Positions 46,814 to 58,478 of a DNA stretch of 64,000 bases are shown piece by piece (within the stretch, counting starts at the first letter, position 1; every line of letters starts with the position of its first letter). The position numbers and the translations under genes are program-made. This stretch comes from Kalmusia sp. IMI 367209 (lineage: Eukaryota > Ascomycota > Dothideomycetes > Pleosporales > Didymosphaeriaceae). The stretch spans positions 2,108,001 to 2,172,000 of the forward strand of contig JAPEUQ010000004.1 in NCBI GenBank assembly GCA_027946365.1, read 5' to 3'. The notes under the pieces are model-generated. The model searched no databases, was not told the DNA's origin, and saw only the letters and a list, made by a program, of their open reading frames with translations.

Positions 46814-48064
46814 ATGGCGTTCAACGTCTTCCACATCCTCGGCGACGTCTCGCACACTATCTCGAAGCTCATTCTGATATGGGCCATTCACAGCAACAGC
46901 AGCGCCGAAGGTGAGGCATGACCTAGCCCCTGCTTTCCCACGCCGGACTGACGCGCCATCTAGGTGTCTCCCTCATAACCCAAGTGCTGTATGCCCTCGT
47001 CTTCTCTGCGAGGTACCTCGACATATTCACCACCCCGCCTGCAAGTAACTTTGGCCACACATGGAACTTCTCGCTAAAGGTGAGAACATCCCCGACAAGC
47101 CCCCAGGCACACGACTGAATGCAGGCAGATATTCTACACCCTATCCTCCTTCTACATCATATTCCTGATGACTAGCGTATATGCACGCACGAGAGAACGA
47201 GAAAAGGCGTGGAAGTTTGGCATGTACTGCCTGCTCGCACCTATCGCCATTACACCATTTTGGTACTGGCTGTTCCGGGAAACGGTCATAGGCAAGAACG
47301 GGTTCCTGAAGGTATGTTGCACATGCATTGCTAGGAGCTTTTGTCTTATGCGCCCAGCTAATAGGCTGCTTCAATAGGTCATGTGGGTCTTCTCTGAGAT
47401 CCTAGAGTCTGTATGCGTTGTTCCGCAGCTGTTACTCCTGCGCCAAACAACGGTGCCAACCGTACTTGACTCTTTCTACTTGCTTGCTCTTGGAGCATAC
47501 CGCTTTCTATATGTCCTCAACTGGATCACCCGTGCCACAAAAGAGAATGGGTATACCGACCCAACATCTTGGGTTTGGGGAACTATCCAGACAGCGCTCA
47601 TACTAGACTTCGCTTGGGTATATTGGAGCCGGCAACGCGTGAAGCTTCGGCGCGGCGGCGTTGTAGACTCCGAGGACCTGGAACGTGGTTGGTTTGTGGG
47701 TCGCTTTGTGGGCCGCAAGAGCGTCGATTTCGACTTTGACGAAGAAGAGGGCGCGCGACCCGCTGCCCAGGATAGCCGACCCAACAATGCTTGGGGAAGG
47801 CGAGGTATCTCGGTTTCCGCAGATGAAGATGTGCGCAGTGCTCCTCGCCGCAAGAGTCCTGGGCCTGGCAACGCGGATCCTGAAGCCCAGCCTTTAGCAG
47901 ATCCTGCCGCTTTTGAGGACGACGAGAGCGACGACGGCCTGGATGCGCCACCTCCAGCAGCGCGCACGACTCACGAGAGCGGAGTAAGAGGTGGCGACGA
48001 GTGGAACGAGGACGTGGATGCCGATGCACAGGAGCATACAGGAGTTCCAGAGCGAACATCCTAG
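46814..48064 (+). CDS. erd2: ER lumen protein retaining (KDEL/HDEL) receptor with extended tail
   Basis: Exons 46814-46910, 46964-47079, 47129-47311 and 47378-48064 (introns 53, 49 and 66 nt) give 360 aa. Residues 1-235 follow the seven-span Erd2 fold: MAFNVFHILGDVSH, LYALVFSARYLDIFT, LKIFYTLSSFYIIFLM, MWVFSEILESVCVVPQLLLL, LGAYRFLYVLNWI and AWVYWSRQRVKL. Erd2 binds escaped ER proteins by their C-terminal H/KDEL in the Golgi and returns them to the ER in COPI vesicles. Normal receptors end about 10-20 residues after the last span. This one adds about 120 hydrophilic residues, with a DFDFDEEEG patch, SP/TP sites and an Asp/Glu/Ala/Pro-rich end. All joins are in phase and fixed by conserved residues. 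Confidence 0.94.
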
Positions 48065-50387
48065 CACATCGTTATCTTATTTTGGGCATTTTTAGAGGCC
48101 CGATCTCTATGTACCATGGCTTGCGACAGGAATCGGGAGCACAGACGTACCAGGAGCCTCTAATACACGGCCGGCATTGTGCATGTCTTACAACTGCTAT
48201 TTGCGACACGATTGATCCCTTTTGTCTATTGCAGAGTGTCACTACCAACCGCTATTCATTCTCTCTTCATATGGTATTTCTTCCTATTCTCGCTCACGTT
48301 TATCGCATTCTCGGTTACGACGGATCTCGAACGGCTCTTTGCTCACTGAATCAGCAACCTAGACGAACGATGACGGAAGGAATCTTTGCAACGGTCTGGC
48401 GCGCGCCCTGGACCGAACCCGTTAGTCCCTCTAAACCTATCACCCACGCTCAACCCACGCACCTAAGCGACCTCTACGTGAAACAGGGATTTGCCCCATG
48501 ACCTGCCTCCCCCTTCCACATCTAGTGCGTAGCAATTCATGCCACGCCGAGTTTGTTGTAGTCTCGCCACTCCATCAAGTCTCCGAACGTCTCTAATCAC
48601 CGTTGTCGGAAGGTACGAAGCGCACATTTCTGAATAGGTATTATCGACTTCTTGCACAGGTGTGAATCTTTGTCAAATTTTCGGTATAGCATCTTGTCTC
48701 TCGGTGTGAAGACCGATAAAATTCGTCTTCCGCCAATCAAAATGCAACATCCTCAATGCGGTAAGTGGCGCGTTCCACTCCATGCAAGCTGCATTGGTTT
48801 GCCGTTATTACTGATTCGAATTCGATGGCGCCATGCCTTATTTCCTTGCTTTGGTGGCGCTATCAAAACGCTAGCTTCCTTGGAGCTCTTGCTCCTTGCG
48901 ACGAAGATTCCATCGCATTTCCAAAAAGTATACGAAACTTGCCCTCATGTTCGCCTCTCTCACAAATGGAAAAATGAGAGTATTGGTAACGTGACTTGGT
49001 AATAAATACCGATGCACCGCTATTAATGGTCTCGAACATCGGCGACCTTCGTCTTACTGTATCCAGATGCGCGCTATGCCGTTTAGGAGGGTGTCCGCAT
49101 TCCATGGGAATGCTCACGGGCCGCTGTTCAGGTGCATACGCATTTCTTGCAGCTGCTGACCCCTCATTATTCTGCTCCACGCCTTGGCAGCGGTGGTCGG
49201 AACCACCGACCACGGAGCAATGCACTCTATTACTGTGATTCTGTATTACGGCAACCACCCAACAGCATAGTGACCGCTACTATGCCTGCTGCTGCCTCTT
49301 GATTATAGGAATTGATCTTCATGAAACCATCCGATTCTCGGGAAAGCGGCACGATATTACTGCGCTCCTGGTAAGCCCATCCCGACGTTGTGGTACACGT
49401 TTTTGATTATCTGATATCACGAAAGTAGGAGGCGGCTGTGTATTACGATCATGGCGTATCTGAGTCGAACGGGAACGGAACCGTTTCCTTGTGTACCTTC
49501 CTCCCCGAAAGGATGTGCGGATGGTACATTGTAGGCTGCCCCTCCGATCGTCGGAGGATGAGCTTGTCTTCGGGAGGCTGCCACCGGCGCTTGCAGTGTG
49601 GCAGTGTGGCAGTAGCTAACATCGACATTATCTCGGCATACATGTGAGCACAGAAACGGCGGCTCGCGATAAGAGCCATTTAGGGAGTAAGGAGTAGCGA
49701 ACTTGCGTATACAAACGGCATCGAGGCCCAGTCGCTTGAAGTTCCTATAGGTCTCGGCAGTATTGACCCGCTATGGCGTTAGGAGGATGCTCAGTATGAC
49801 AATTAACCGGCGGATTGGATGACTTCATCATTCATTATTGTCGACTCGGGCGCGTAGGTACGAAAAGTACGAGACGTGCAGCTGCCTGGTAGGGCTAAGT
49901 GATAGGCGGTTGCATAATGGTCGGACGCCTTGGTCGTCATACGATGGAGCAGCTTTACCACGTTATCGGTCGGTTGGCAGTCGGTTGGCAGTCGGTTGGT
50001 AGTCGATTGGTAGTCGATTGGCAGTCATATAGTGGATGAGGACCCGTCACTATGGGAAGGAAGGCATTGACCTCAACACACGGGCGTTCCCCAAGAATCG
50101 AACGCTGTAAGGGTCCAGCCCGTGCGAAGGTGCATCACATTGCTGTTTCAATCACCAGTTGTTGGTGTTGTAGGCAATGGTGACAATAGCAGACCCACAA
50201 CAATGGTGATGGAGCGGGAGATCCTCGAATGAGGTGGTACGTATGGCGAGAACGTCTAGATGCTGATGCGGGTTCATGCCCGTGGCAAGCGGAGTCCATG
50301 GGTATCGTTCATCCCCCGCAAGACCCACGATATGCCTATCGAAGTAATAGCTACACTCACAGTCTATAGGCGTCCAACCTCAACACT
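48065..50387. other. Gene-poor region with minisatellite
   Basis: 2.3 kb with no supported gene. It contains the 11-bp tandem array at 49969-50023. Short ORFs (for example 48370-48501 plus, 49449-49679 minus) lack support. Confidence 0.5.
49969..50023 (+). repeat. 11-bp minisatellite, five copies
   Basis: Five contiguous 11-bp units: GTCGGTTGGCA twice, then GTCGGTTGGTA, GTCGATTGGTA and GTCGATTGGCA, followed by a partial GTC. The changes between copies are all transitions. Not inside a recognised gene. Confidence 0.9.
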
Positions 50388-50549
50388 TCACTCCCTCCAC
50401 ACAGTGAGCTCAAAGGCGCAAACGTGCTTACTGACCGGATCTGACACTATATCAGATAATCTGCCCAGTCGCGGGGCGTTGAACTTTCTTTCGCGACGAA
50501 CCGGGCAGATTAGCGAAACGTCATGGGCTGCTAATTTAACGTAGGGCAA

Positions 50550-51080
50550 GACATTGTGGAGTGCGTGCATGCGTCTATACCGCTCTTTGCTGCGGCCCCC
50601 AGGCCTCCACTCCATGCCTCCCACGCCCGCCTCCATGGACGGAGGGCTCTCCATCAGCGGCGTGTTCGTCGCAATGTCTCCTGCAGAGGTAGCCCACTTC
50701 GCCAAAAGCTTGCGCACGCCAGCGTGGCCGCCGTGTTCGTTCACGGATCGCCAATTTGCTGAACGAAGCCCTTCGCGTAGACGCATTCCTGTTCCTTCGT
50801 GAAGTTGATGGCCCCTCTCGCCCACTGGTTCAACGGGCTATCGTGGACGCGGCGACCAATAGCCAAAGCATCGGGATCATACGTGCGCCATGCGTGCCGT
50901 TATCTCAAGGTCAGACAGGTCGTTCGGAAAGGGTGCAGCTTGCTCTACGGCCCATCCCGCACGCCGACCGACCTATTTGGCTTGACTTAGTTTTGGCTTG
51001 CATGCAGCTTTGCTGACTCGCACCCGCCCGCGCCGTCCGGTAAACTTCCGCTTTGGACCCAGGCGAGGCCTGGTGGCCAT
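50550..51080 (-). pseudogene. Unidentified coding locus, probably degraded
   Basis: An ATG at 51080 opens MATRPRLGPKRKFTGRRGR. A good 51-nt intron (50973-51023, with an ACTAAG branch) joins it in phase to VGRRAGWAVEQAAPFP and LSDLEITARMAH. The next plausible protein, YDPDALAIGRRVHDSPLNQW then INFTKEQECVYAKGFVQQ, is one frame over and ends in a stop. A third frame then continues with NEHGGHAGVRKLLAKWATSA. Either this is a gene with two frameshifts, or the middle piece is a 45-nt intron (GTATGA...TAG) and the frame continues to 50388. I do not recognise the family. Region-wide coding look, family unknown. Confidence 0.4.
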
Positions 51081-54000
51081 TCAGAGCCATTGGAGGCTCG
51101 CTGACGCACCGCATATCTCAACGCCACGATCCGCACCAGACTGGTCACGGTCTAGCATACGGGATTCGCGCTGCATCCTTGCAGTCATCCCAGACGCCAC
51201 TGCCTGTGGCTGCCGTCCTGAGACAGCACGCCTGAACGCAATACTTTCCCTTCAGTGCACAATTAACTACCTTTACCACCCGAATAGGATAATGTTCAGG
51301 CAGCCTCGGTCTCCGAAATGAAGCAGGGGATAACCACAACGCCGGGACTGCAGATTTCCAAACGCCTTTCTAGAAAGCTGGGAAGCCCAGTCTGTCATGT
51401 GTGCAGTTGGCGAGCTGAGTGGTTCTGCCCTGCTGAGTGATGAAGGAGTAGCGGTGAACGCTTGTACCATAATATATTAGCCGCGAGAACCCATTCTCCC
51501 ACCCTCCCCTCCCCCTCCCCATATTGATAATGCTTCTCGTATGTCAAAATGCGGTCAGCTAATCGGTCCGTCATCCACAGCCTGTTCACCGCAATGGGGT
51601 CCGTTACGCAATTGTCATTCGCGAGTACCGATACCAATGGCAGGCACTCGGTACTGTTCATTGGTGAGTGCAGAGACATCAACCGGTGTGCGCATCGCCT
51701 GTATGAATGGATGAACCGCTGATTCGGATTTCCAGCAAACTGATCTCGACATAAGGCGGCCGATCACTGTCGTGCAATCATAGCTGCCATCGGACCTCCC
51801 AGAAGCATGTCTTGTGTGACCCGAGATTGAGATCGGATGTCGCGACAAACTCCAAACCTCAAACATCAGGATCACACTACGGCACAACAGCATCTCACAG
51901 CAGTACATACCTAAGCGATAGCTGGTACTGCTGAGGTGAGCACCGCACCTCTTCTCATAAAGTCCTACGCCCTTCGTCCGCCTCACGTCCCCTCCGTATC
52001 ATCTCGCATTTCCTCCATCCACTCCCTCGTCACCTCCGCTCCGCAATCGGACCGGTCATCGTCTTCTCTCCCGCCTTCCCCGTCGTGTCTCACCTGCATG
52101 CAGCACGCGAGCACGCGCGGCGCATTCAGTCCCTTGCCAGTACCTTGCACGTGTGCGTCCACACTCCATCATCTCCTCGTTTACGGCCCAATCACCTTCC
52201 CCATGTCCCCTCCCATGTCTGCCTCCCCTACGCGAACCCCGAAGAAGGCACCCTACGGCGCTAGGCCACCCTGGGAGCATTCCAGTCCTCTCTTTTCGGA
52301 CTCGGGGAGCAAGCGGCCAAGGTTCTGAGGTGAGCAGTGCGATTCGCGAGGCGGCGGCGGCAGCAAGGTGGCACATGGCGGAGATCTGCCGCCGCGTGGG
52401 CTACTCTAAGAGAGCTGGTAGGGAAGCCACGTGGGATGGGGTGGCCCCCGAAAGCAAGCGAGCCAGCGACCGGACTGTGTAGGTATACTTGTAGCAGGCT
52501 GGTTCCTAGAGAGCTTCTCGAAGCTCGCCAATCTCGCTGCGCAAGGAAGTTCCACGAGTCGCCCAATATTTACAGCCCCTGGTGAACCCTTTGTTCTATC
52601 CCTCCCCCCTTCGTCGCTGAGGATTATAGGGGATCACAGCGCCAGCACGCACGCTTCTGGTATCCGAGCGGAGATGTATAGAATCCCTCCGTTATATGTA
52701 TTCGCAAAGAAAGTCGTCATACCACGATCGGTCCAGCTCCAGGATGCCCCGGTAGGCAAGGTGGCTCAGCTGTCCTCATCGACCAGGTAAGGATAATAGC
52801 CGGGGCCAATCGAAGGTATTGTATACCCACGGGTGCGGCGTAGACGTACGGATGCTCCGGAGACATGTTCCGGAGAGTAAGGAGAGAAGAGGGATGGGAT
52901 CCGTAAACCGAGCACTCGGTGTGCGAGGGTATTTTGCTTTGTTTTGCGCGCCATGTAATTTGCGGCTGTTCCTGGCGCAGAGCCGCAAAATGCCTCGATA
53001 ATGCACGAGACCGCAGAGCAAGTATAGATCTTCCAGCTACTAGTTCCGTACTTTGATTCGGGTCTGAAGTCTAGAAGAGAATCATAATGGCGCCGGGTTT
53101 GCTTCTGTGTTCATGTCCGTAGTCGCGTCGTGCAAGACTTGTCAAGTTTGATTCCCTATCTCTACTGTATACGTCTAGACCACCGTTCCGACGCGTGCTC
53201 ACACCATCTCAAGCCACACGCGCCGTGATATGTTTCCTCCCCACTCAGCGGCGTCTCCGAATGAAAAAAAAACGTATTCGCGATCTGCAAGATAGTGAAT
53301 CGCAATACGTCGGTCTCCGACTCTAGTCTACGCAAGTGTCCGCGCTAGATACGACGCTCGACCACGAGGAACCCGAGCACATCACCAGCACCTGCATACA
53401 CTAATTAAGTGTAGCATTTTCTATTTCAGTTTGCATTGATGATCGTAGATCGCATTAGGTTGAGGCTAGGGAAGCGAATAGGTGCATGTACGTATGACCT
53501 TCCTAAAGAGAGAGTGCATGGACACTAGGAGTAGCTGGAATATCGGAGTACGTGCTTGAATAGACTTTTTAACGAGTCATGATGTAGAAGTCGTTCTTAT
53601 AGGACAAGAACCGCTCTGCACGGCATACGTCGATACGTTATGCTGTGGAGTTTTTAGCAGAAGGAGTTCAGAGAGGGACATAGTGGTGAGTAAAAAGAAT
53701 AGGATGCGCATCTCATCAAGCGCCCAGATTCCTGGCTCAAAAGCACTCTTGCAGTGCGCGCTAATAGAGTATGTGCACTCGGATAATCGAAAGGCTTTTC
53801 TTCCTGGTGTACACCGGAATCTCGAGCATCTTTTTGGTTGACGGGCTGCTTATCATCAACGATCTACTCGGCCAGGACCTAGTGTATACAGCCTTTACAG
53901 CTGTAGAAAGTATACAATCTCTTTCTATCCTCTTCACCGTATGCCCGCTTCTCAAATTTTCCGGCCTTCTACCTTCCCATCTCCACGTCGAGTCATATCT

Positions 54001-54189
54001 ACCACTTATCAGAACAAGTCATCCTATTTCTTCCTGAATTTTCAGAGCATTCCCATATTCATTATCCAATCATTTCTTCTCCAAGTCCTTCCTGCCCTCC
54101 AAGCGTCCAATTATCAGCAAAGCATGAGCTCTCGCTCTCCAGTCTAATATCTTCATCCCTACATCCCCCACCCACGGCCAGCATCGAGG
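51081..54189. other. Gene-poor region
   Basis: 3.1 kb without a supported gene. Scattered frames look weakly protein-like (51395-51682 minus; 52204-52328 plus, reading MSPPMSASPTRTPKKAPYG) but lack domains, splice partners or start context. Confidence 0.45.
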
Positions 54190-54728
54190 ATGTCATCGAG
54201 AAAGAAACGGCGAGTATTCATGCGGCATGATAGAAGAGACGGACCGAAAGCAGCGTATAGTCGACCGAGGGCGCCCTATACTGGAGTAAGACATCATCAA
54301 CACCCAATACGCACCGCGCCACCCACTCCTTGAACTAGCACCAACGCATCTTTTTATCCTACTCATCGATACTCAAACCCTCCTCATACCCTCATGCTAT
54401 CCACCCAGTCCTCGTCAAACCCGAGGGCTCGCTTCCTCGCCCTGCCCCTCACTCCTGGCCGCTCATCCCCGCGCCTCCGCCTGTCGCTGAGGCAGAGGAA
54501 GAACTCCAGATCAACATGTCAGAGATCGGATGGGCAACATCGATGGCATCTCAGCAGATGCGGTGTCTGTCCGTCTCAACAGCAGCCCTCCCCGCTCTTC
54601 TACCCCCCTCCTCGGTCTCCGGCGCTAACCGAAACACCCTCTACAAGGGCCGCCACGGACAACACCACGACTCATTGGTCTGTAGCCTGCGCTTGGCGTC
54701 TGCGAAAAGCAAAGGACATGCTTGCTAG
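54190..54728 (+). CDS. Two-exon hypothetical protein candidate
   Basis: Exon 54190-54285 (MSSRKKRRVFMRHDRRDG... to RAPYTG) and exon 54339-54728, joined across a 53-nt intron (GTAAGA...CTAG), give 161 aa in phase. The first exon is strongly basic; the second has a Pro-rich middle (PLIPAPPPVAEAEEELQ) and a Ser/Ala C-terminal half. No signal peptide, span or domain is recognised. Part of the second exon also reads well in another frame (NIDGISADAVSVRLNSSPP), so a later frameshift or intron is possible. Confidence 0.35.
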
Positions 54729-55169
54729 GTAGCGGAAGTTTCCTACTGGCGTCGAGATGCGCTGTCGGGATCTTTCTAGGGTGGGGGAGTATGCATGCGT
54801 CGGTTATCGTGGAGTTCGGCGAGACCGAGATATGTGGAAAGTTTATTTTGACTACCTGCCTAGGTTCATGTCTGCGATACTCTGTTGATTTCATCATTGT
54901 AGGTGCAGGTCATGCAGAATGGATATGAATCGCGTTACATTTATGACCTTACAGACCTAAGCTTATACTAGTGTAAACGTTCGATGAGTTCAGCTCGGAA
55001 AACATCCCTGTATATTCACAGGAACACGATTTCGCACGGAGCAAAATCATCATACCATGTAGACGAATAGTTGATCTCCCCTCAATCGATAGGCCACCGA
55101 CGATTTCCCTCCAAAACACTCACTCGGCGCACTCTTCGCATAACCCTGTTGTTTCTCTAAGACATATAC
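54729..55169. other. Convergent intergenic region
   Basis: 3' flanks of the hypothetical gene and the oxygenase-like gene. Nothing recognised. Confidence 0.5.
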
Positions 55170-57828
55170 TTAGGTTTCGTTCTGAGAAGTTTCATCTTGC
55201 AAATCCTTAGCAGACAATTTTTGTAGCTCATCCCATTCCGCTGTAGAGAATTCGGTTCGTAGCTGAACAAGATCCAGTTCGTTGAGCTCGTTCAGCCTGC
55301 AAAATAGAGCCGGGAAGCACGGTGCTAGTGCACACGCACGCAAGCGCTCGATGAATAGCTTCAGCTCAGCGATTGAAATTCCAGTATTCTGTACAGCATT
55401 ACGGACACAAGTACGGATAGTGTCGTCGGTGAATGCTGTTCCGCCACCAGACGCACTTTGATTATGGATTTTGCTGTACGATATTCTAGCAATTGCGGGC
55501 TCCAATATCTTCCTCTGGAAGATCGAGGAGAACTCTGGAGAATTCCAGACTGGCAATTGGGCTGCTTGGTATAGGAACGTGAGGATGCAAGGTATGTCGT
55601 CAACCAGCGGCGTTAGGATAGGAATGAGGAGGGCAAGAGTGTGCGGTTTGACCTTGGTGCCCAAGTCCACGAATTTGTAGAATTTGTATGGATCGCAGCT
55701 TTCACTACCTCCAGCCTCTACCACAGCGAAAGCAAGAGTCCGGACGTGTCGATCTAGCAAAGAACTATCGTGACTGTCTGTCCTTTTCAAGAGCTGAAGG
55801 ATCACGTCGCAAACGAAGAACGAACGTCGGAGATTTTCTGATTGCTGTCGAAGGAGACTTCTGGTACCGAATCCTGGGGCAGTGTCTTCGATAGACTCAC
55901 GAATGTGAAGAAGTCTCGCTAACTCTTCTGCGCCCAGGTCGGCAGTAGGCTCAAACTGAGCGCAAATCTCCCGAAACCACTTGGCCTGCCATGGTCGAAT
56001 ATCTGGCAACGAACCAAAAAGGCTGTACATAAATTAGCGTGTGAATAACTTTCAGGTAGGTAACTAGTCAATCACAAACGTACCCTTTGTTTTTCTTCGC
56101 TTCTCCGAAAGCGGTCATGATTGCATCGCTAGCATCGATCTTTTGCATTGCGTTTCTATGTAGCGACACCCAAAAGTCCACCTTGTCGAAATTTGCAGTT
56201 TGGAGTAGGTTCTGTGCCAGAAGTCTCATCAAATTGTGTGCTCGACGGCACAGCACAACACGATGTGTACTCTGTAGAATCTGTACGCAAGCTTGTCGGA
56301 AGAGATGACTTTGGTCGTATTCGAGAGCGATAATTGCTATTTTCTCCAAGGCCTTGAATGGAACAGAAGGTGCGCACGATATATTGGTCGGGTTATTCAA
56401 TTTGGAAGCTTTGTCGTGCGCTAACAGTTGCTCGCAAATCTGACTTAGGTCTGGATCAGGCTGACTTATTCCTGTCCAACCTTGTGCGGCGAGGAGTTGC
56501 AGGTCAAGATATTCCTTTATAGCTTCGGCATTTGATGTATATGGACTGATGAACCAAGAGCGAACTTTCCAAACAGGAAAATTGCACGGCGGAATCAGCA
56601 ATACAATCGATGCATTGTACCTATATTGCGTTAGACCTATGAACAGGTTGCTAAAAGGTTGCGACTTACTGGTGCTCCACTTCCCATAGCGCACTCATGT
56701 CATCGGTTTCTTCTGTGCTGTAATCATCACTATAACCATCGGCAGGGGAAAACTCTCCGTCGTCGGGCTTAGAGGCGAATGGATTACTCTGTGCGATTTC
56801 GTGTGCGTGAATGATTGATCGGGCTAAAACAACTCTCCCAGTCGGGTCTTGAACCTGAGCAATCGTATGATGGTATTCTTTGATACGAGAGTCGTCGATA
56901 TCTGGGAATGTTCCCATCATTTCGTGTCCCCTTGCATCTGTGTGCTTGATACGTACAAGGCACGCAATGGTTTTTTTGAGGACACCAAGCAAAATTTTGT
57001 ACCCTGCTTTCTCACAAGATGATCTGAGTGCGTAGACACGAGCAGCATCACATCCCCGTAAGTCATCGTATATATCGTTAGGTCCGTACAGGTGCTCAAG
57101 TTTGTAGGCAAGCATATGTGGCATGACGCACTTTTTATTGTCCGCGTTCCACATTTGGAGCATAGAGTCGAGCTTTGCAGCAGTTGCATAGCTAGGAACC
57201 CCGTATGATATTTTGTCGCCAATATCATTCGTGATTGATAATTTGTAGACTAGAACGAGACGTACGCCTGTGGTGATGGGGTTGACTTTCCAGACGGTTT
57301 CATTGAACCACGCGAGAAATTGAAATCGAGTTGCAGAGTGGCTGTGCGTATCAAATTTTCTCGTCTGTCCAGCAAGCGATATGTGGGTAGATCCACCATT
57401 GTGTGCGGTGGGAAGAAATATGAGCAATGTGGCGGAATGATCTTTAGACCTTGCGGGCCTGCATTGATAAGCGTATTGTTCGTAGCATATATGAGCGGAC
57501 AGACATACTCTATATGACGTTCTAAAGTAGCCCCTTCTTTGTGGATTAGTAGTTTGCAAGGCTCTGGCATACTGCACAGCTCTTTGCTCAATCCGAACCT
57601 TTCGTGGACTTTATCGACAATATCGTTAAGTGTTGCTCTCCAGAGGTCCCCATCAGCGAAAGAGACATGCTTGGCAGCGAGTTCCCATGCATTGTTCTCG
57701 TCTCCCTCACCAAGCGACGTCAGATGAATTGCATTCACAAGAGTCTGAACGCCAGCGCGAGAGAGGGGCAGCTGAATTTTCCCGATGCCTTCGACAGTGA
57801 ATCGGCTCGAGAGCATCCAACAGTACAT
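55170..57828 (-). CDS. Large 2-oxoglutarate/Fe(II) oxygenase-like protein with altered iron site
   Basis: Exons 57828-57509, 57458-56670, 56620-56084 and 56022-55170 (introns 50, 49 and 61 nt, canonical) give 832 aa in phase. Residues about 10-180 match the prolyl-hydroxylase-type 2OG-Fe(II) domain found at the N terminus of large fungal proteins: GIGKIQLPLS, CKLLIHKEGATLERHIE, SATLLIFLPTAHNGGSTHIS, FLAWFNETVWKVNPITTGVRLVLVYKL. The first ligand pair is His105 with Glu107 (Glu instead of the usual Asp). The second His of the family (HEV..VTSG) aligns with Trp163. Arg173, for 2OG, is kept. So iron binding may be lost. The rest (about 300-832) is a long helical region typical of these proteins, without a named domain. 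An upstream frame from the ATG at 57877 (MAATTAATQDPDRRIRDVLL) resembles the usual N terminus but is out of frame. Confidence 0.82.
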
Positions 57829-57877
57829 CTCGGATGCGTCGATCCGGGTCTTGTGTTGCTGCTGTCGTTGCTGCCAT

Positions 57878-58478
57878 GCTGGCGAAGCCGGACGTGGAAC
57901 GAGGTTAGGTCAGGCGATGTGAAAGAGAACCAGGACGGAGGACGTATGTCGTGAGGACGGCGTAGGGTGCAAAAGTGTATTGGGTGAGAGAAGAATCTGT
58001 TTCCCACACTGATGAGGAAGAAAGTGCATAATGGAGTATCTGGGAAGCCGCGCTCGATAGGGAACTGATAGAGCATGAAGGGAAAGAACCACCCCAACCA
58101 ACAACAACGAACGTTGTATCTGCCTCGCCATTCTGTTCATACCACTGCGAAGAGACCTGAAGATAGATGCAAGGAAGAATGCATGTCCTGCACAATGACC
58201 ACGACTGTGGTGCCTGTCACGCGCTCATTTATGGAGGGTCAAGTAGATAGAAAAGATGATATCGAGAAAGGACAATTGAGGGTATCAAAAAACTATGTGC
58301 AAATGAATTCAAAACACTACCACTAACCATCTTCATCGCCAAAGAACAAGCACAGAGGGCGCCAATGCCGCTATCCACCGGACCGTCGCATTGAATTCAG
58401 TCGTGCGGTGTGTTCGATTTCGTATCATCAGTTTGTCGTGGCTAGTGTAGCTCGACGCTCCTGTTATGCGAAAGGTAC
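57878..58478. other. Intergenic region
   Basis: About 0.6 kb: promoter of the oxygenase-like gene and 3' flank of the cupredoxin gene. No gene recognised. Confidence 0.5.

Noticed and set aside
46159..46887. Open minus-strand frame of 242 codons overlapping the ERD2 start
   Set aside because: Half of it is antisense to ERD2 exon 1 and its promoter, composition is Arg/Gly/Leu-His repeat biased, and no domain or good start is seen.
52204..52328. Short frame MSPPMSASPTRTPKKAPYG...
   Set aside because: Protein-like but only 41 codons, low complexity, no splice partner; not enough to call.
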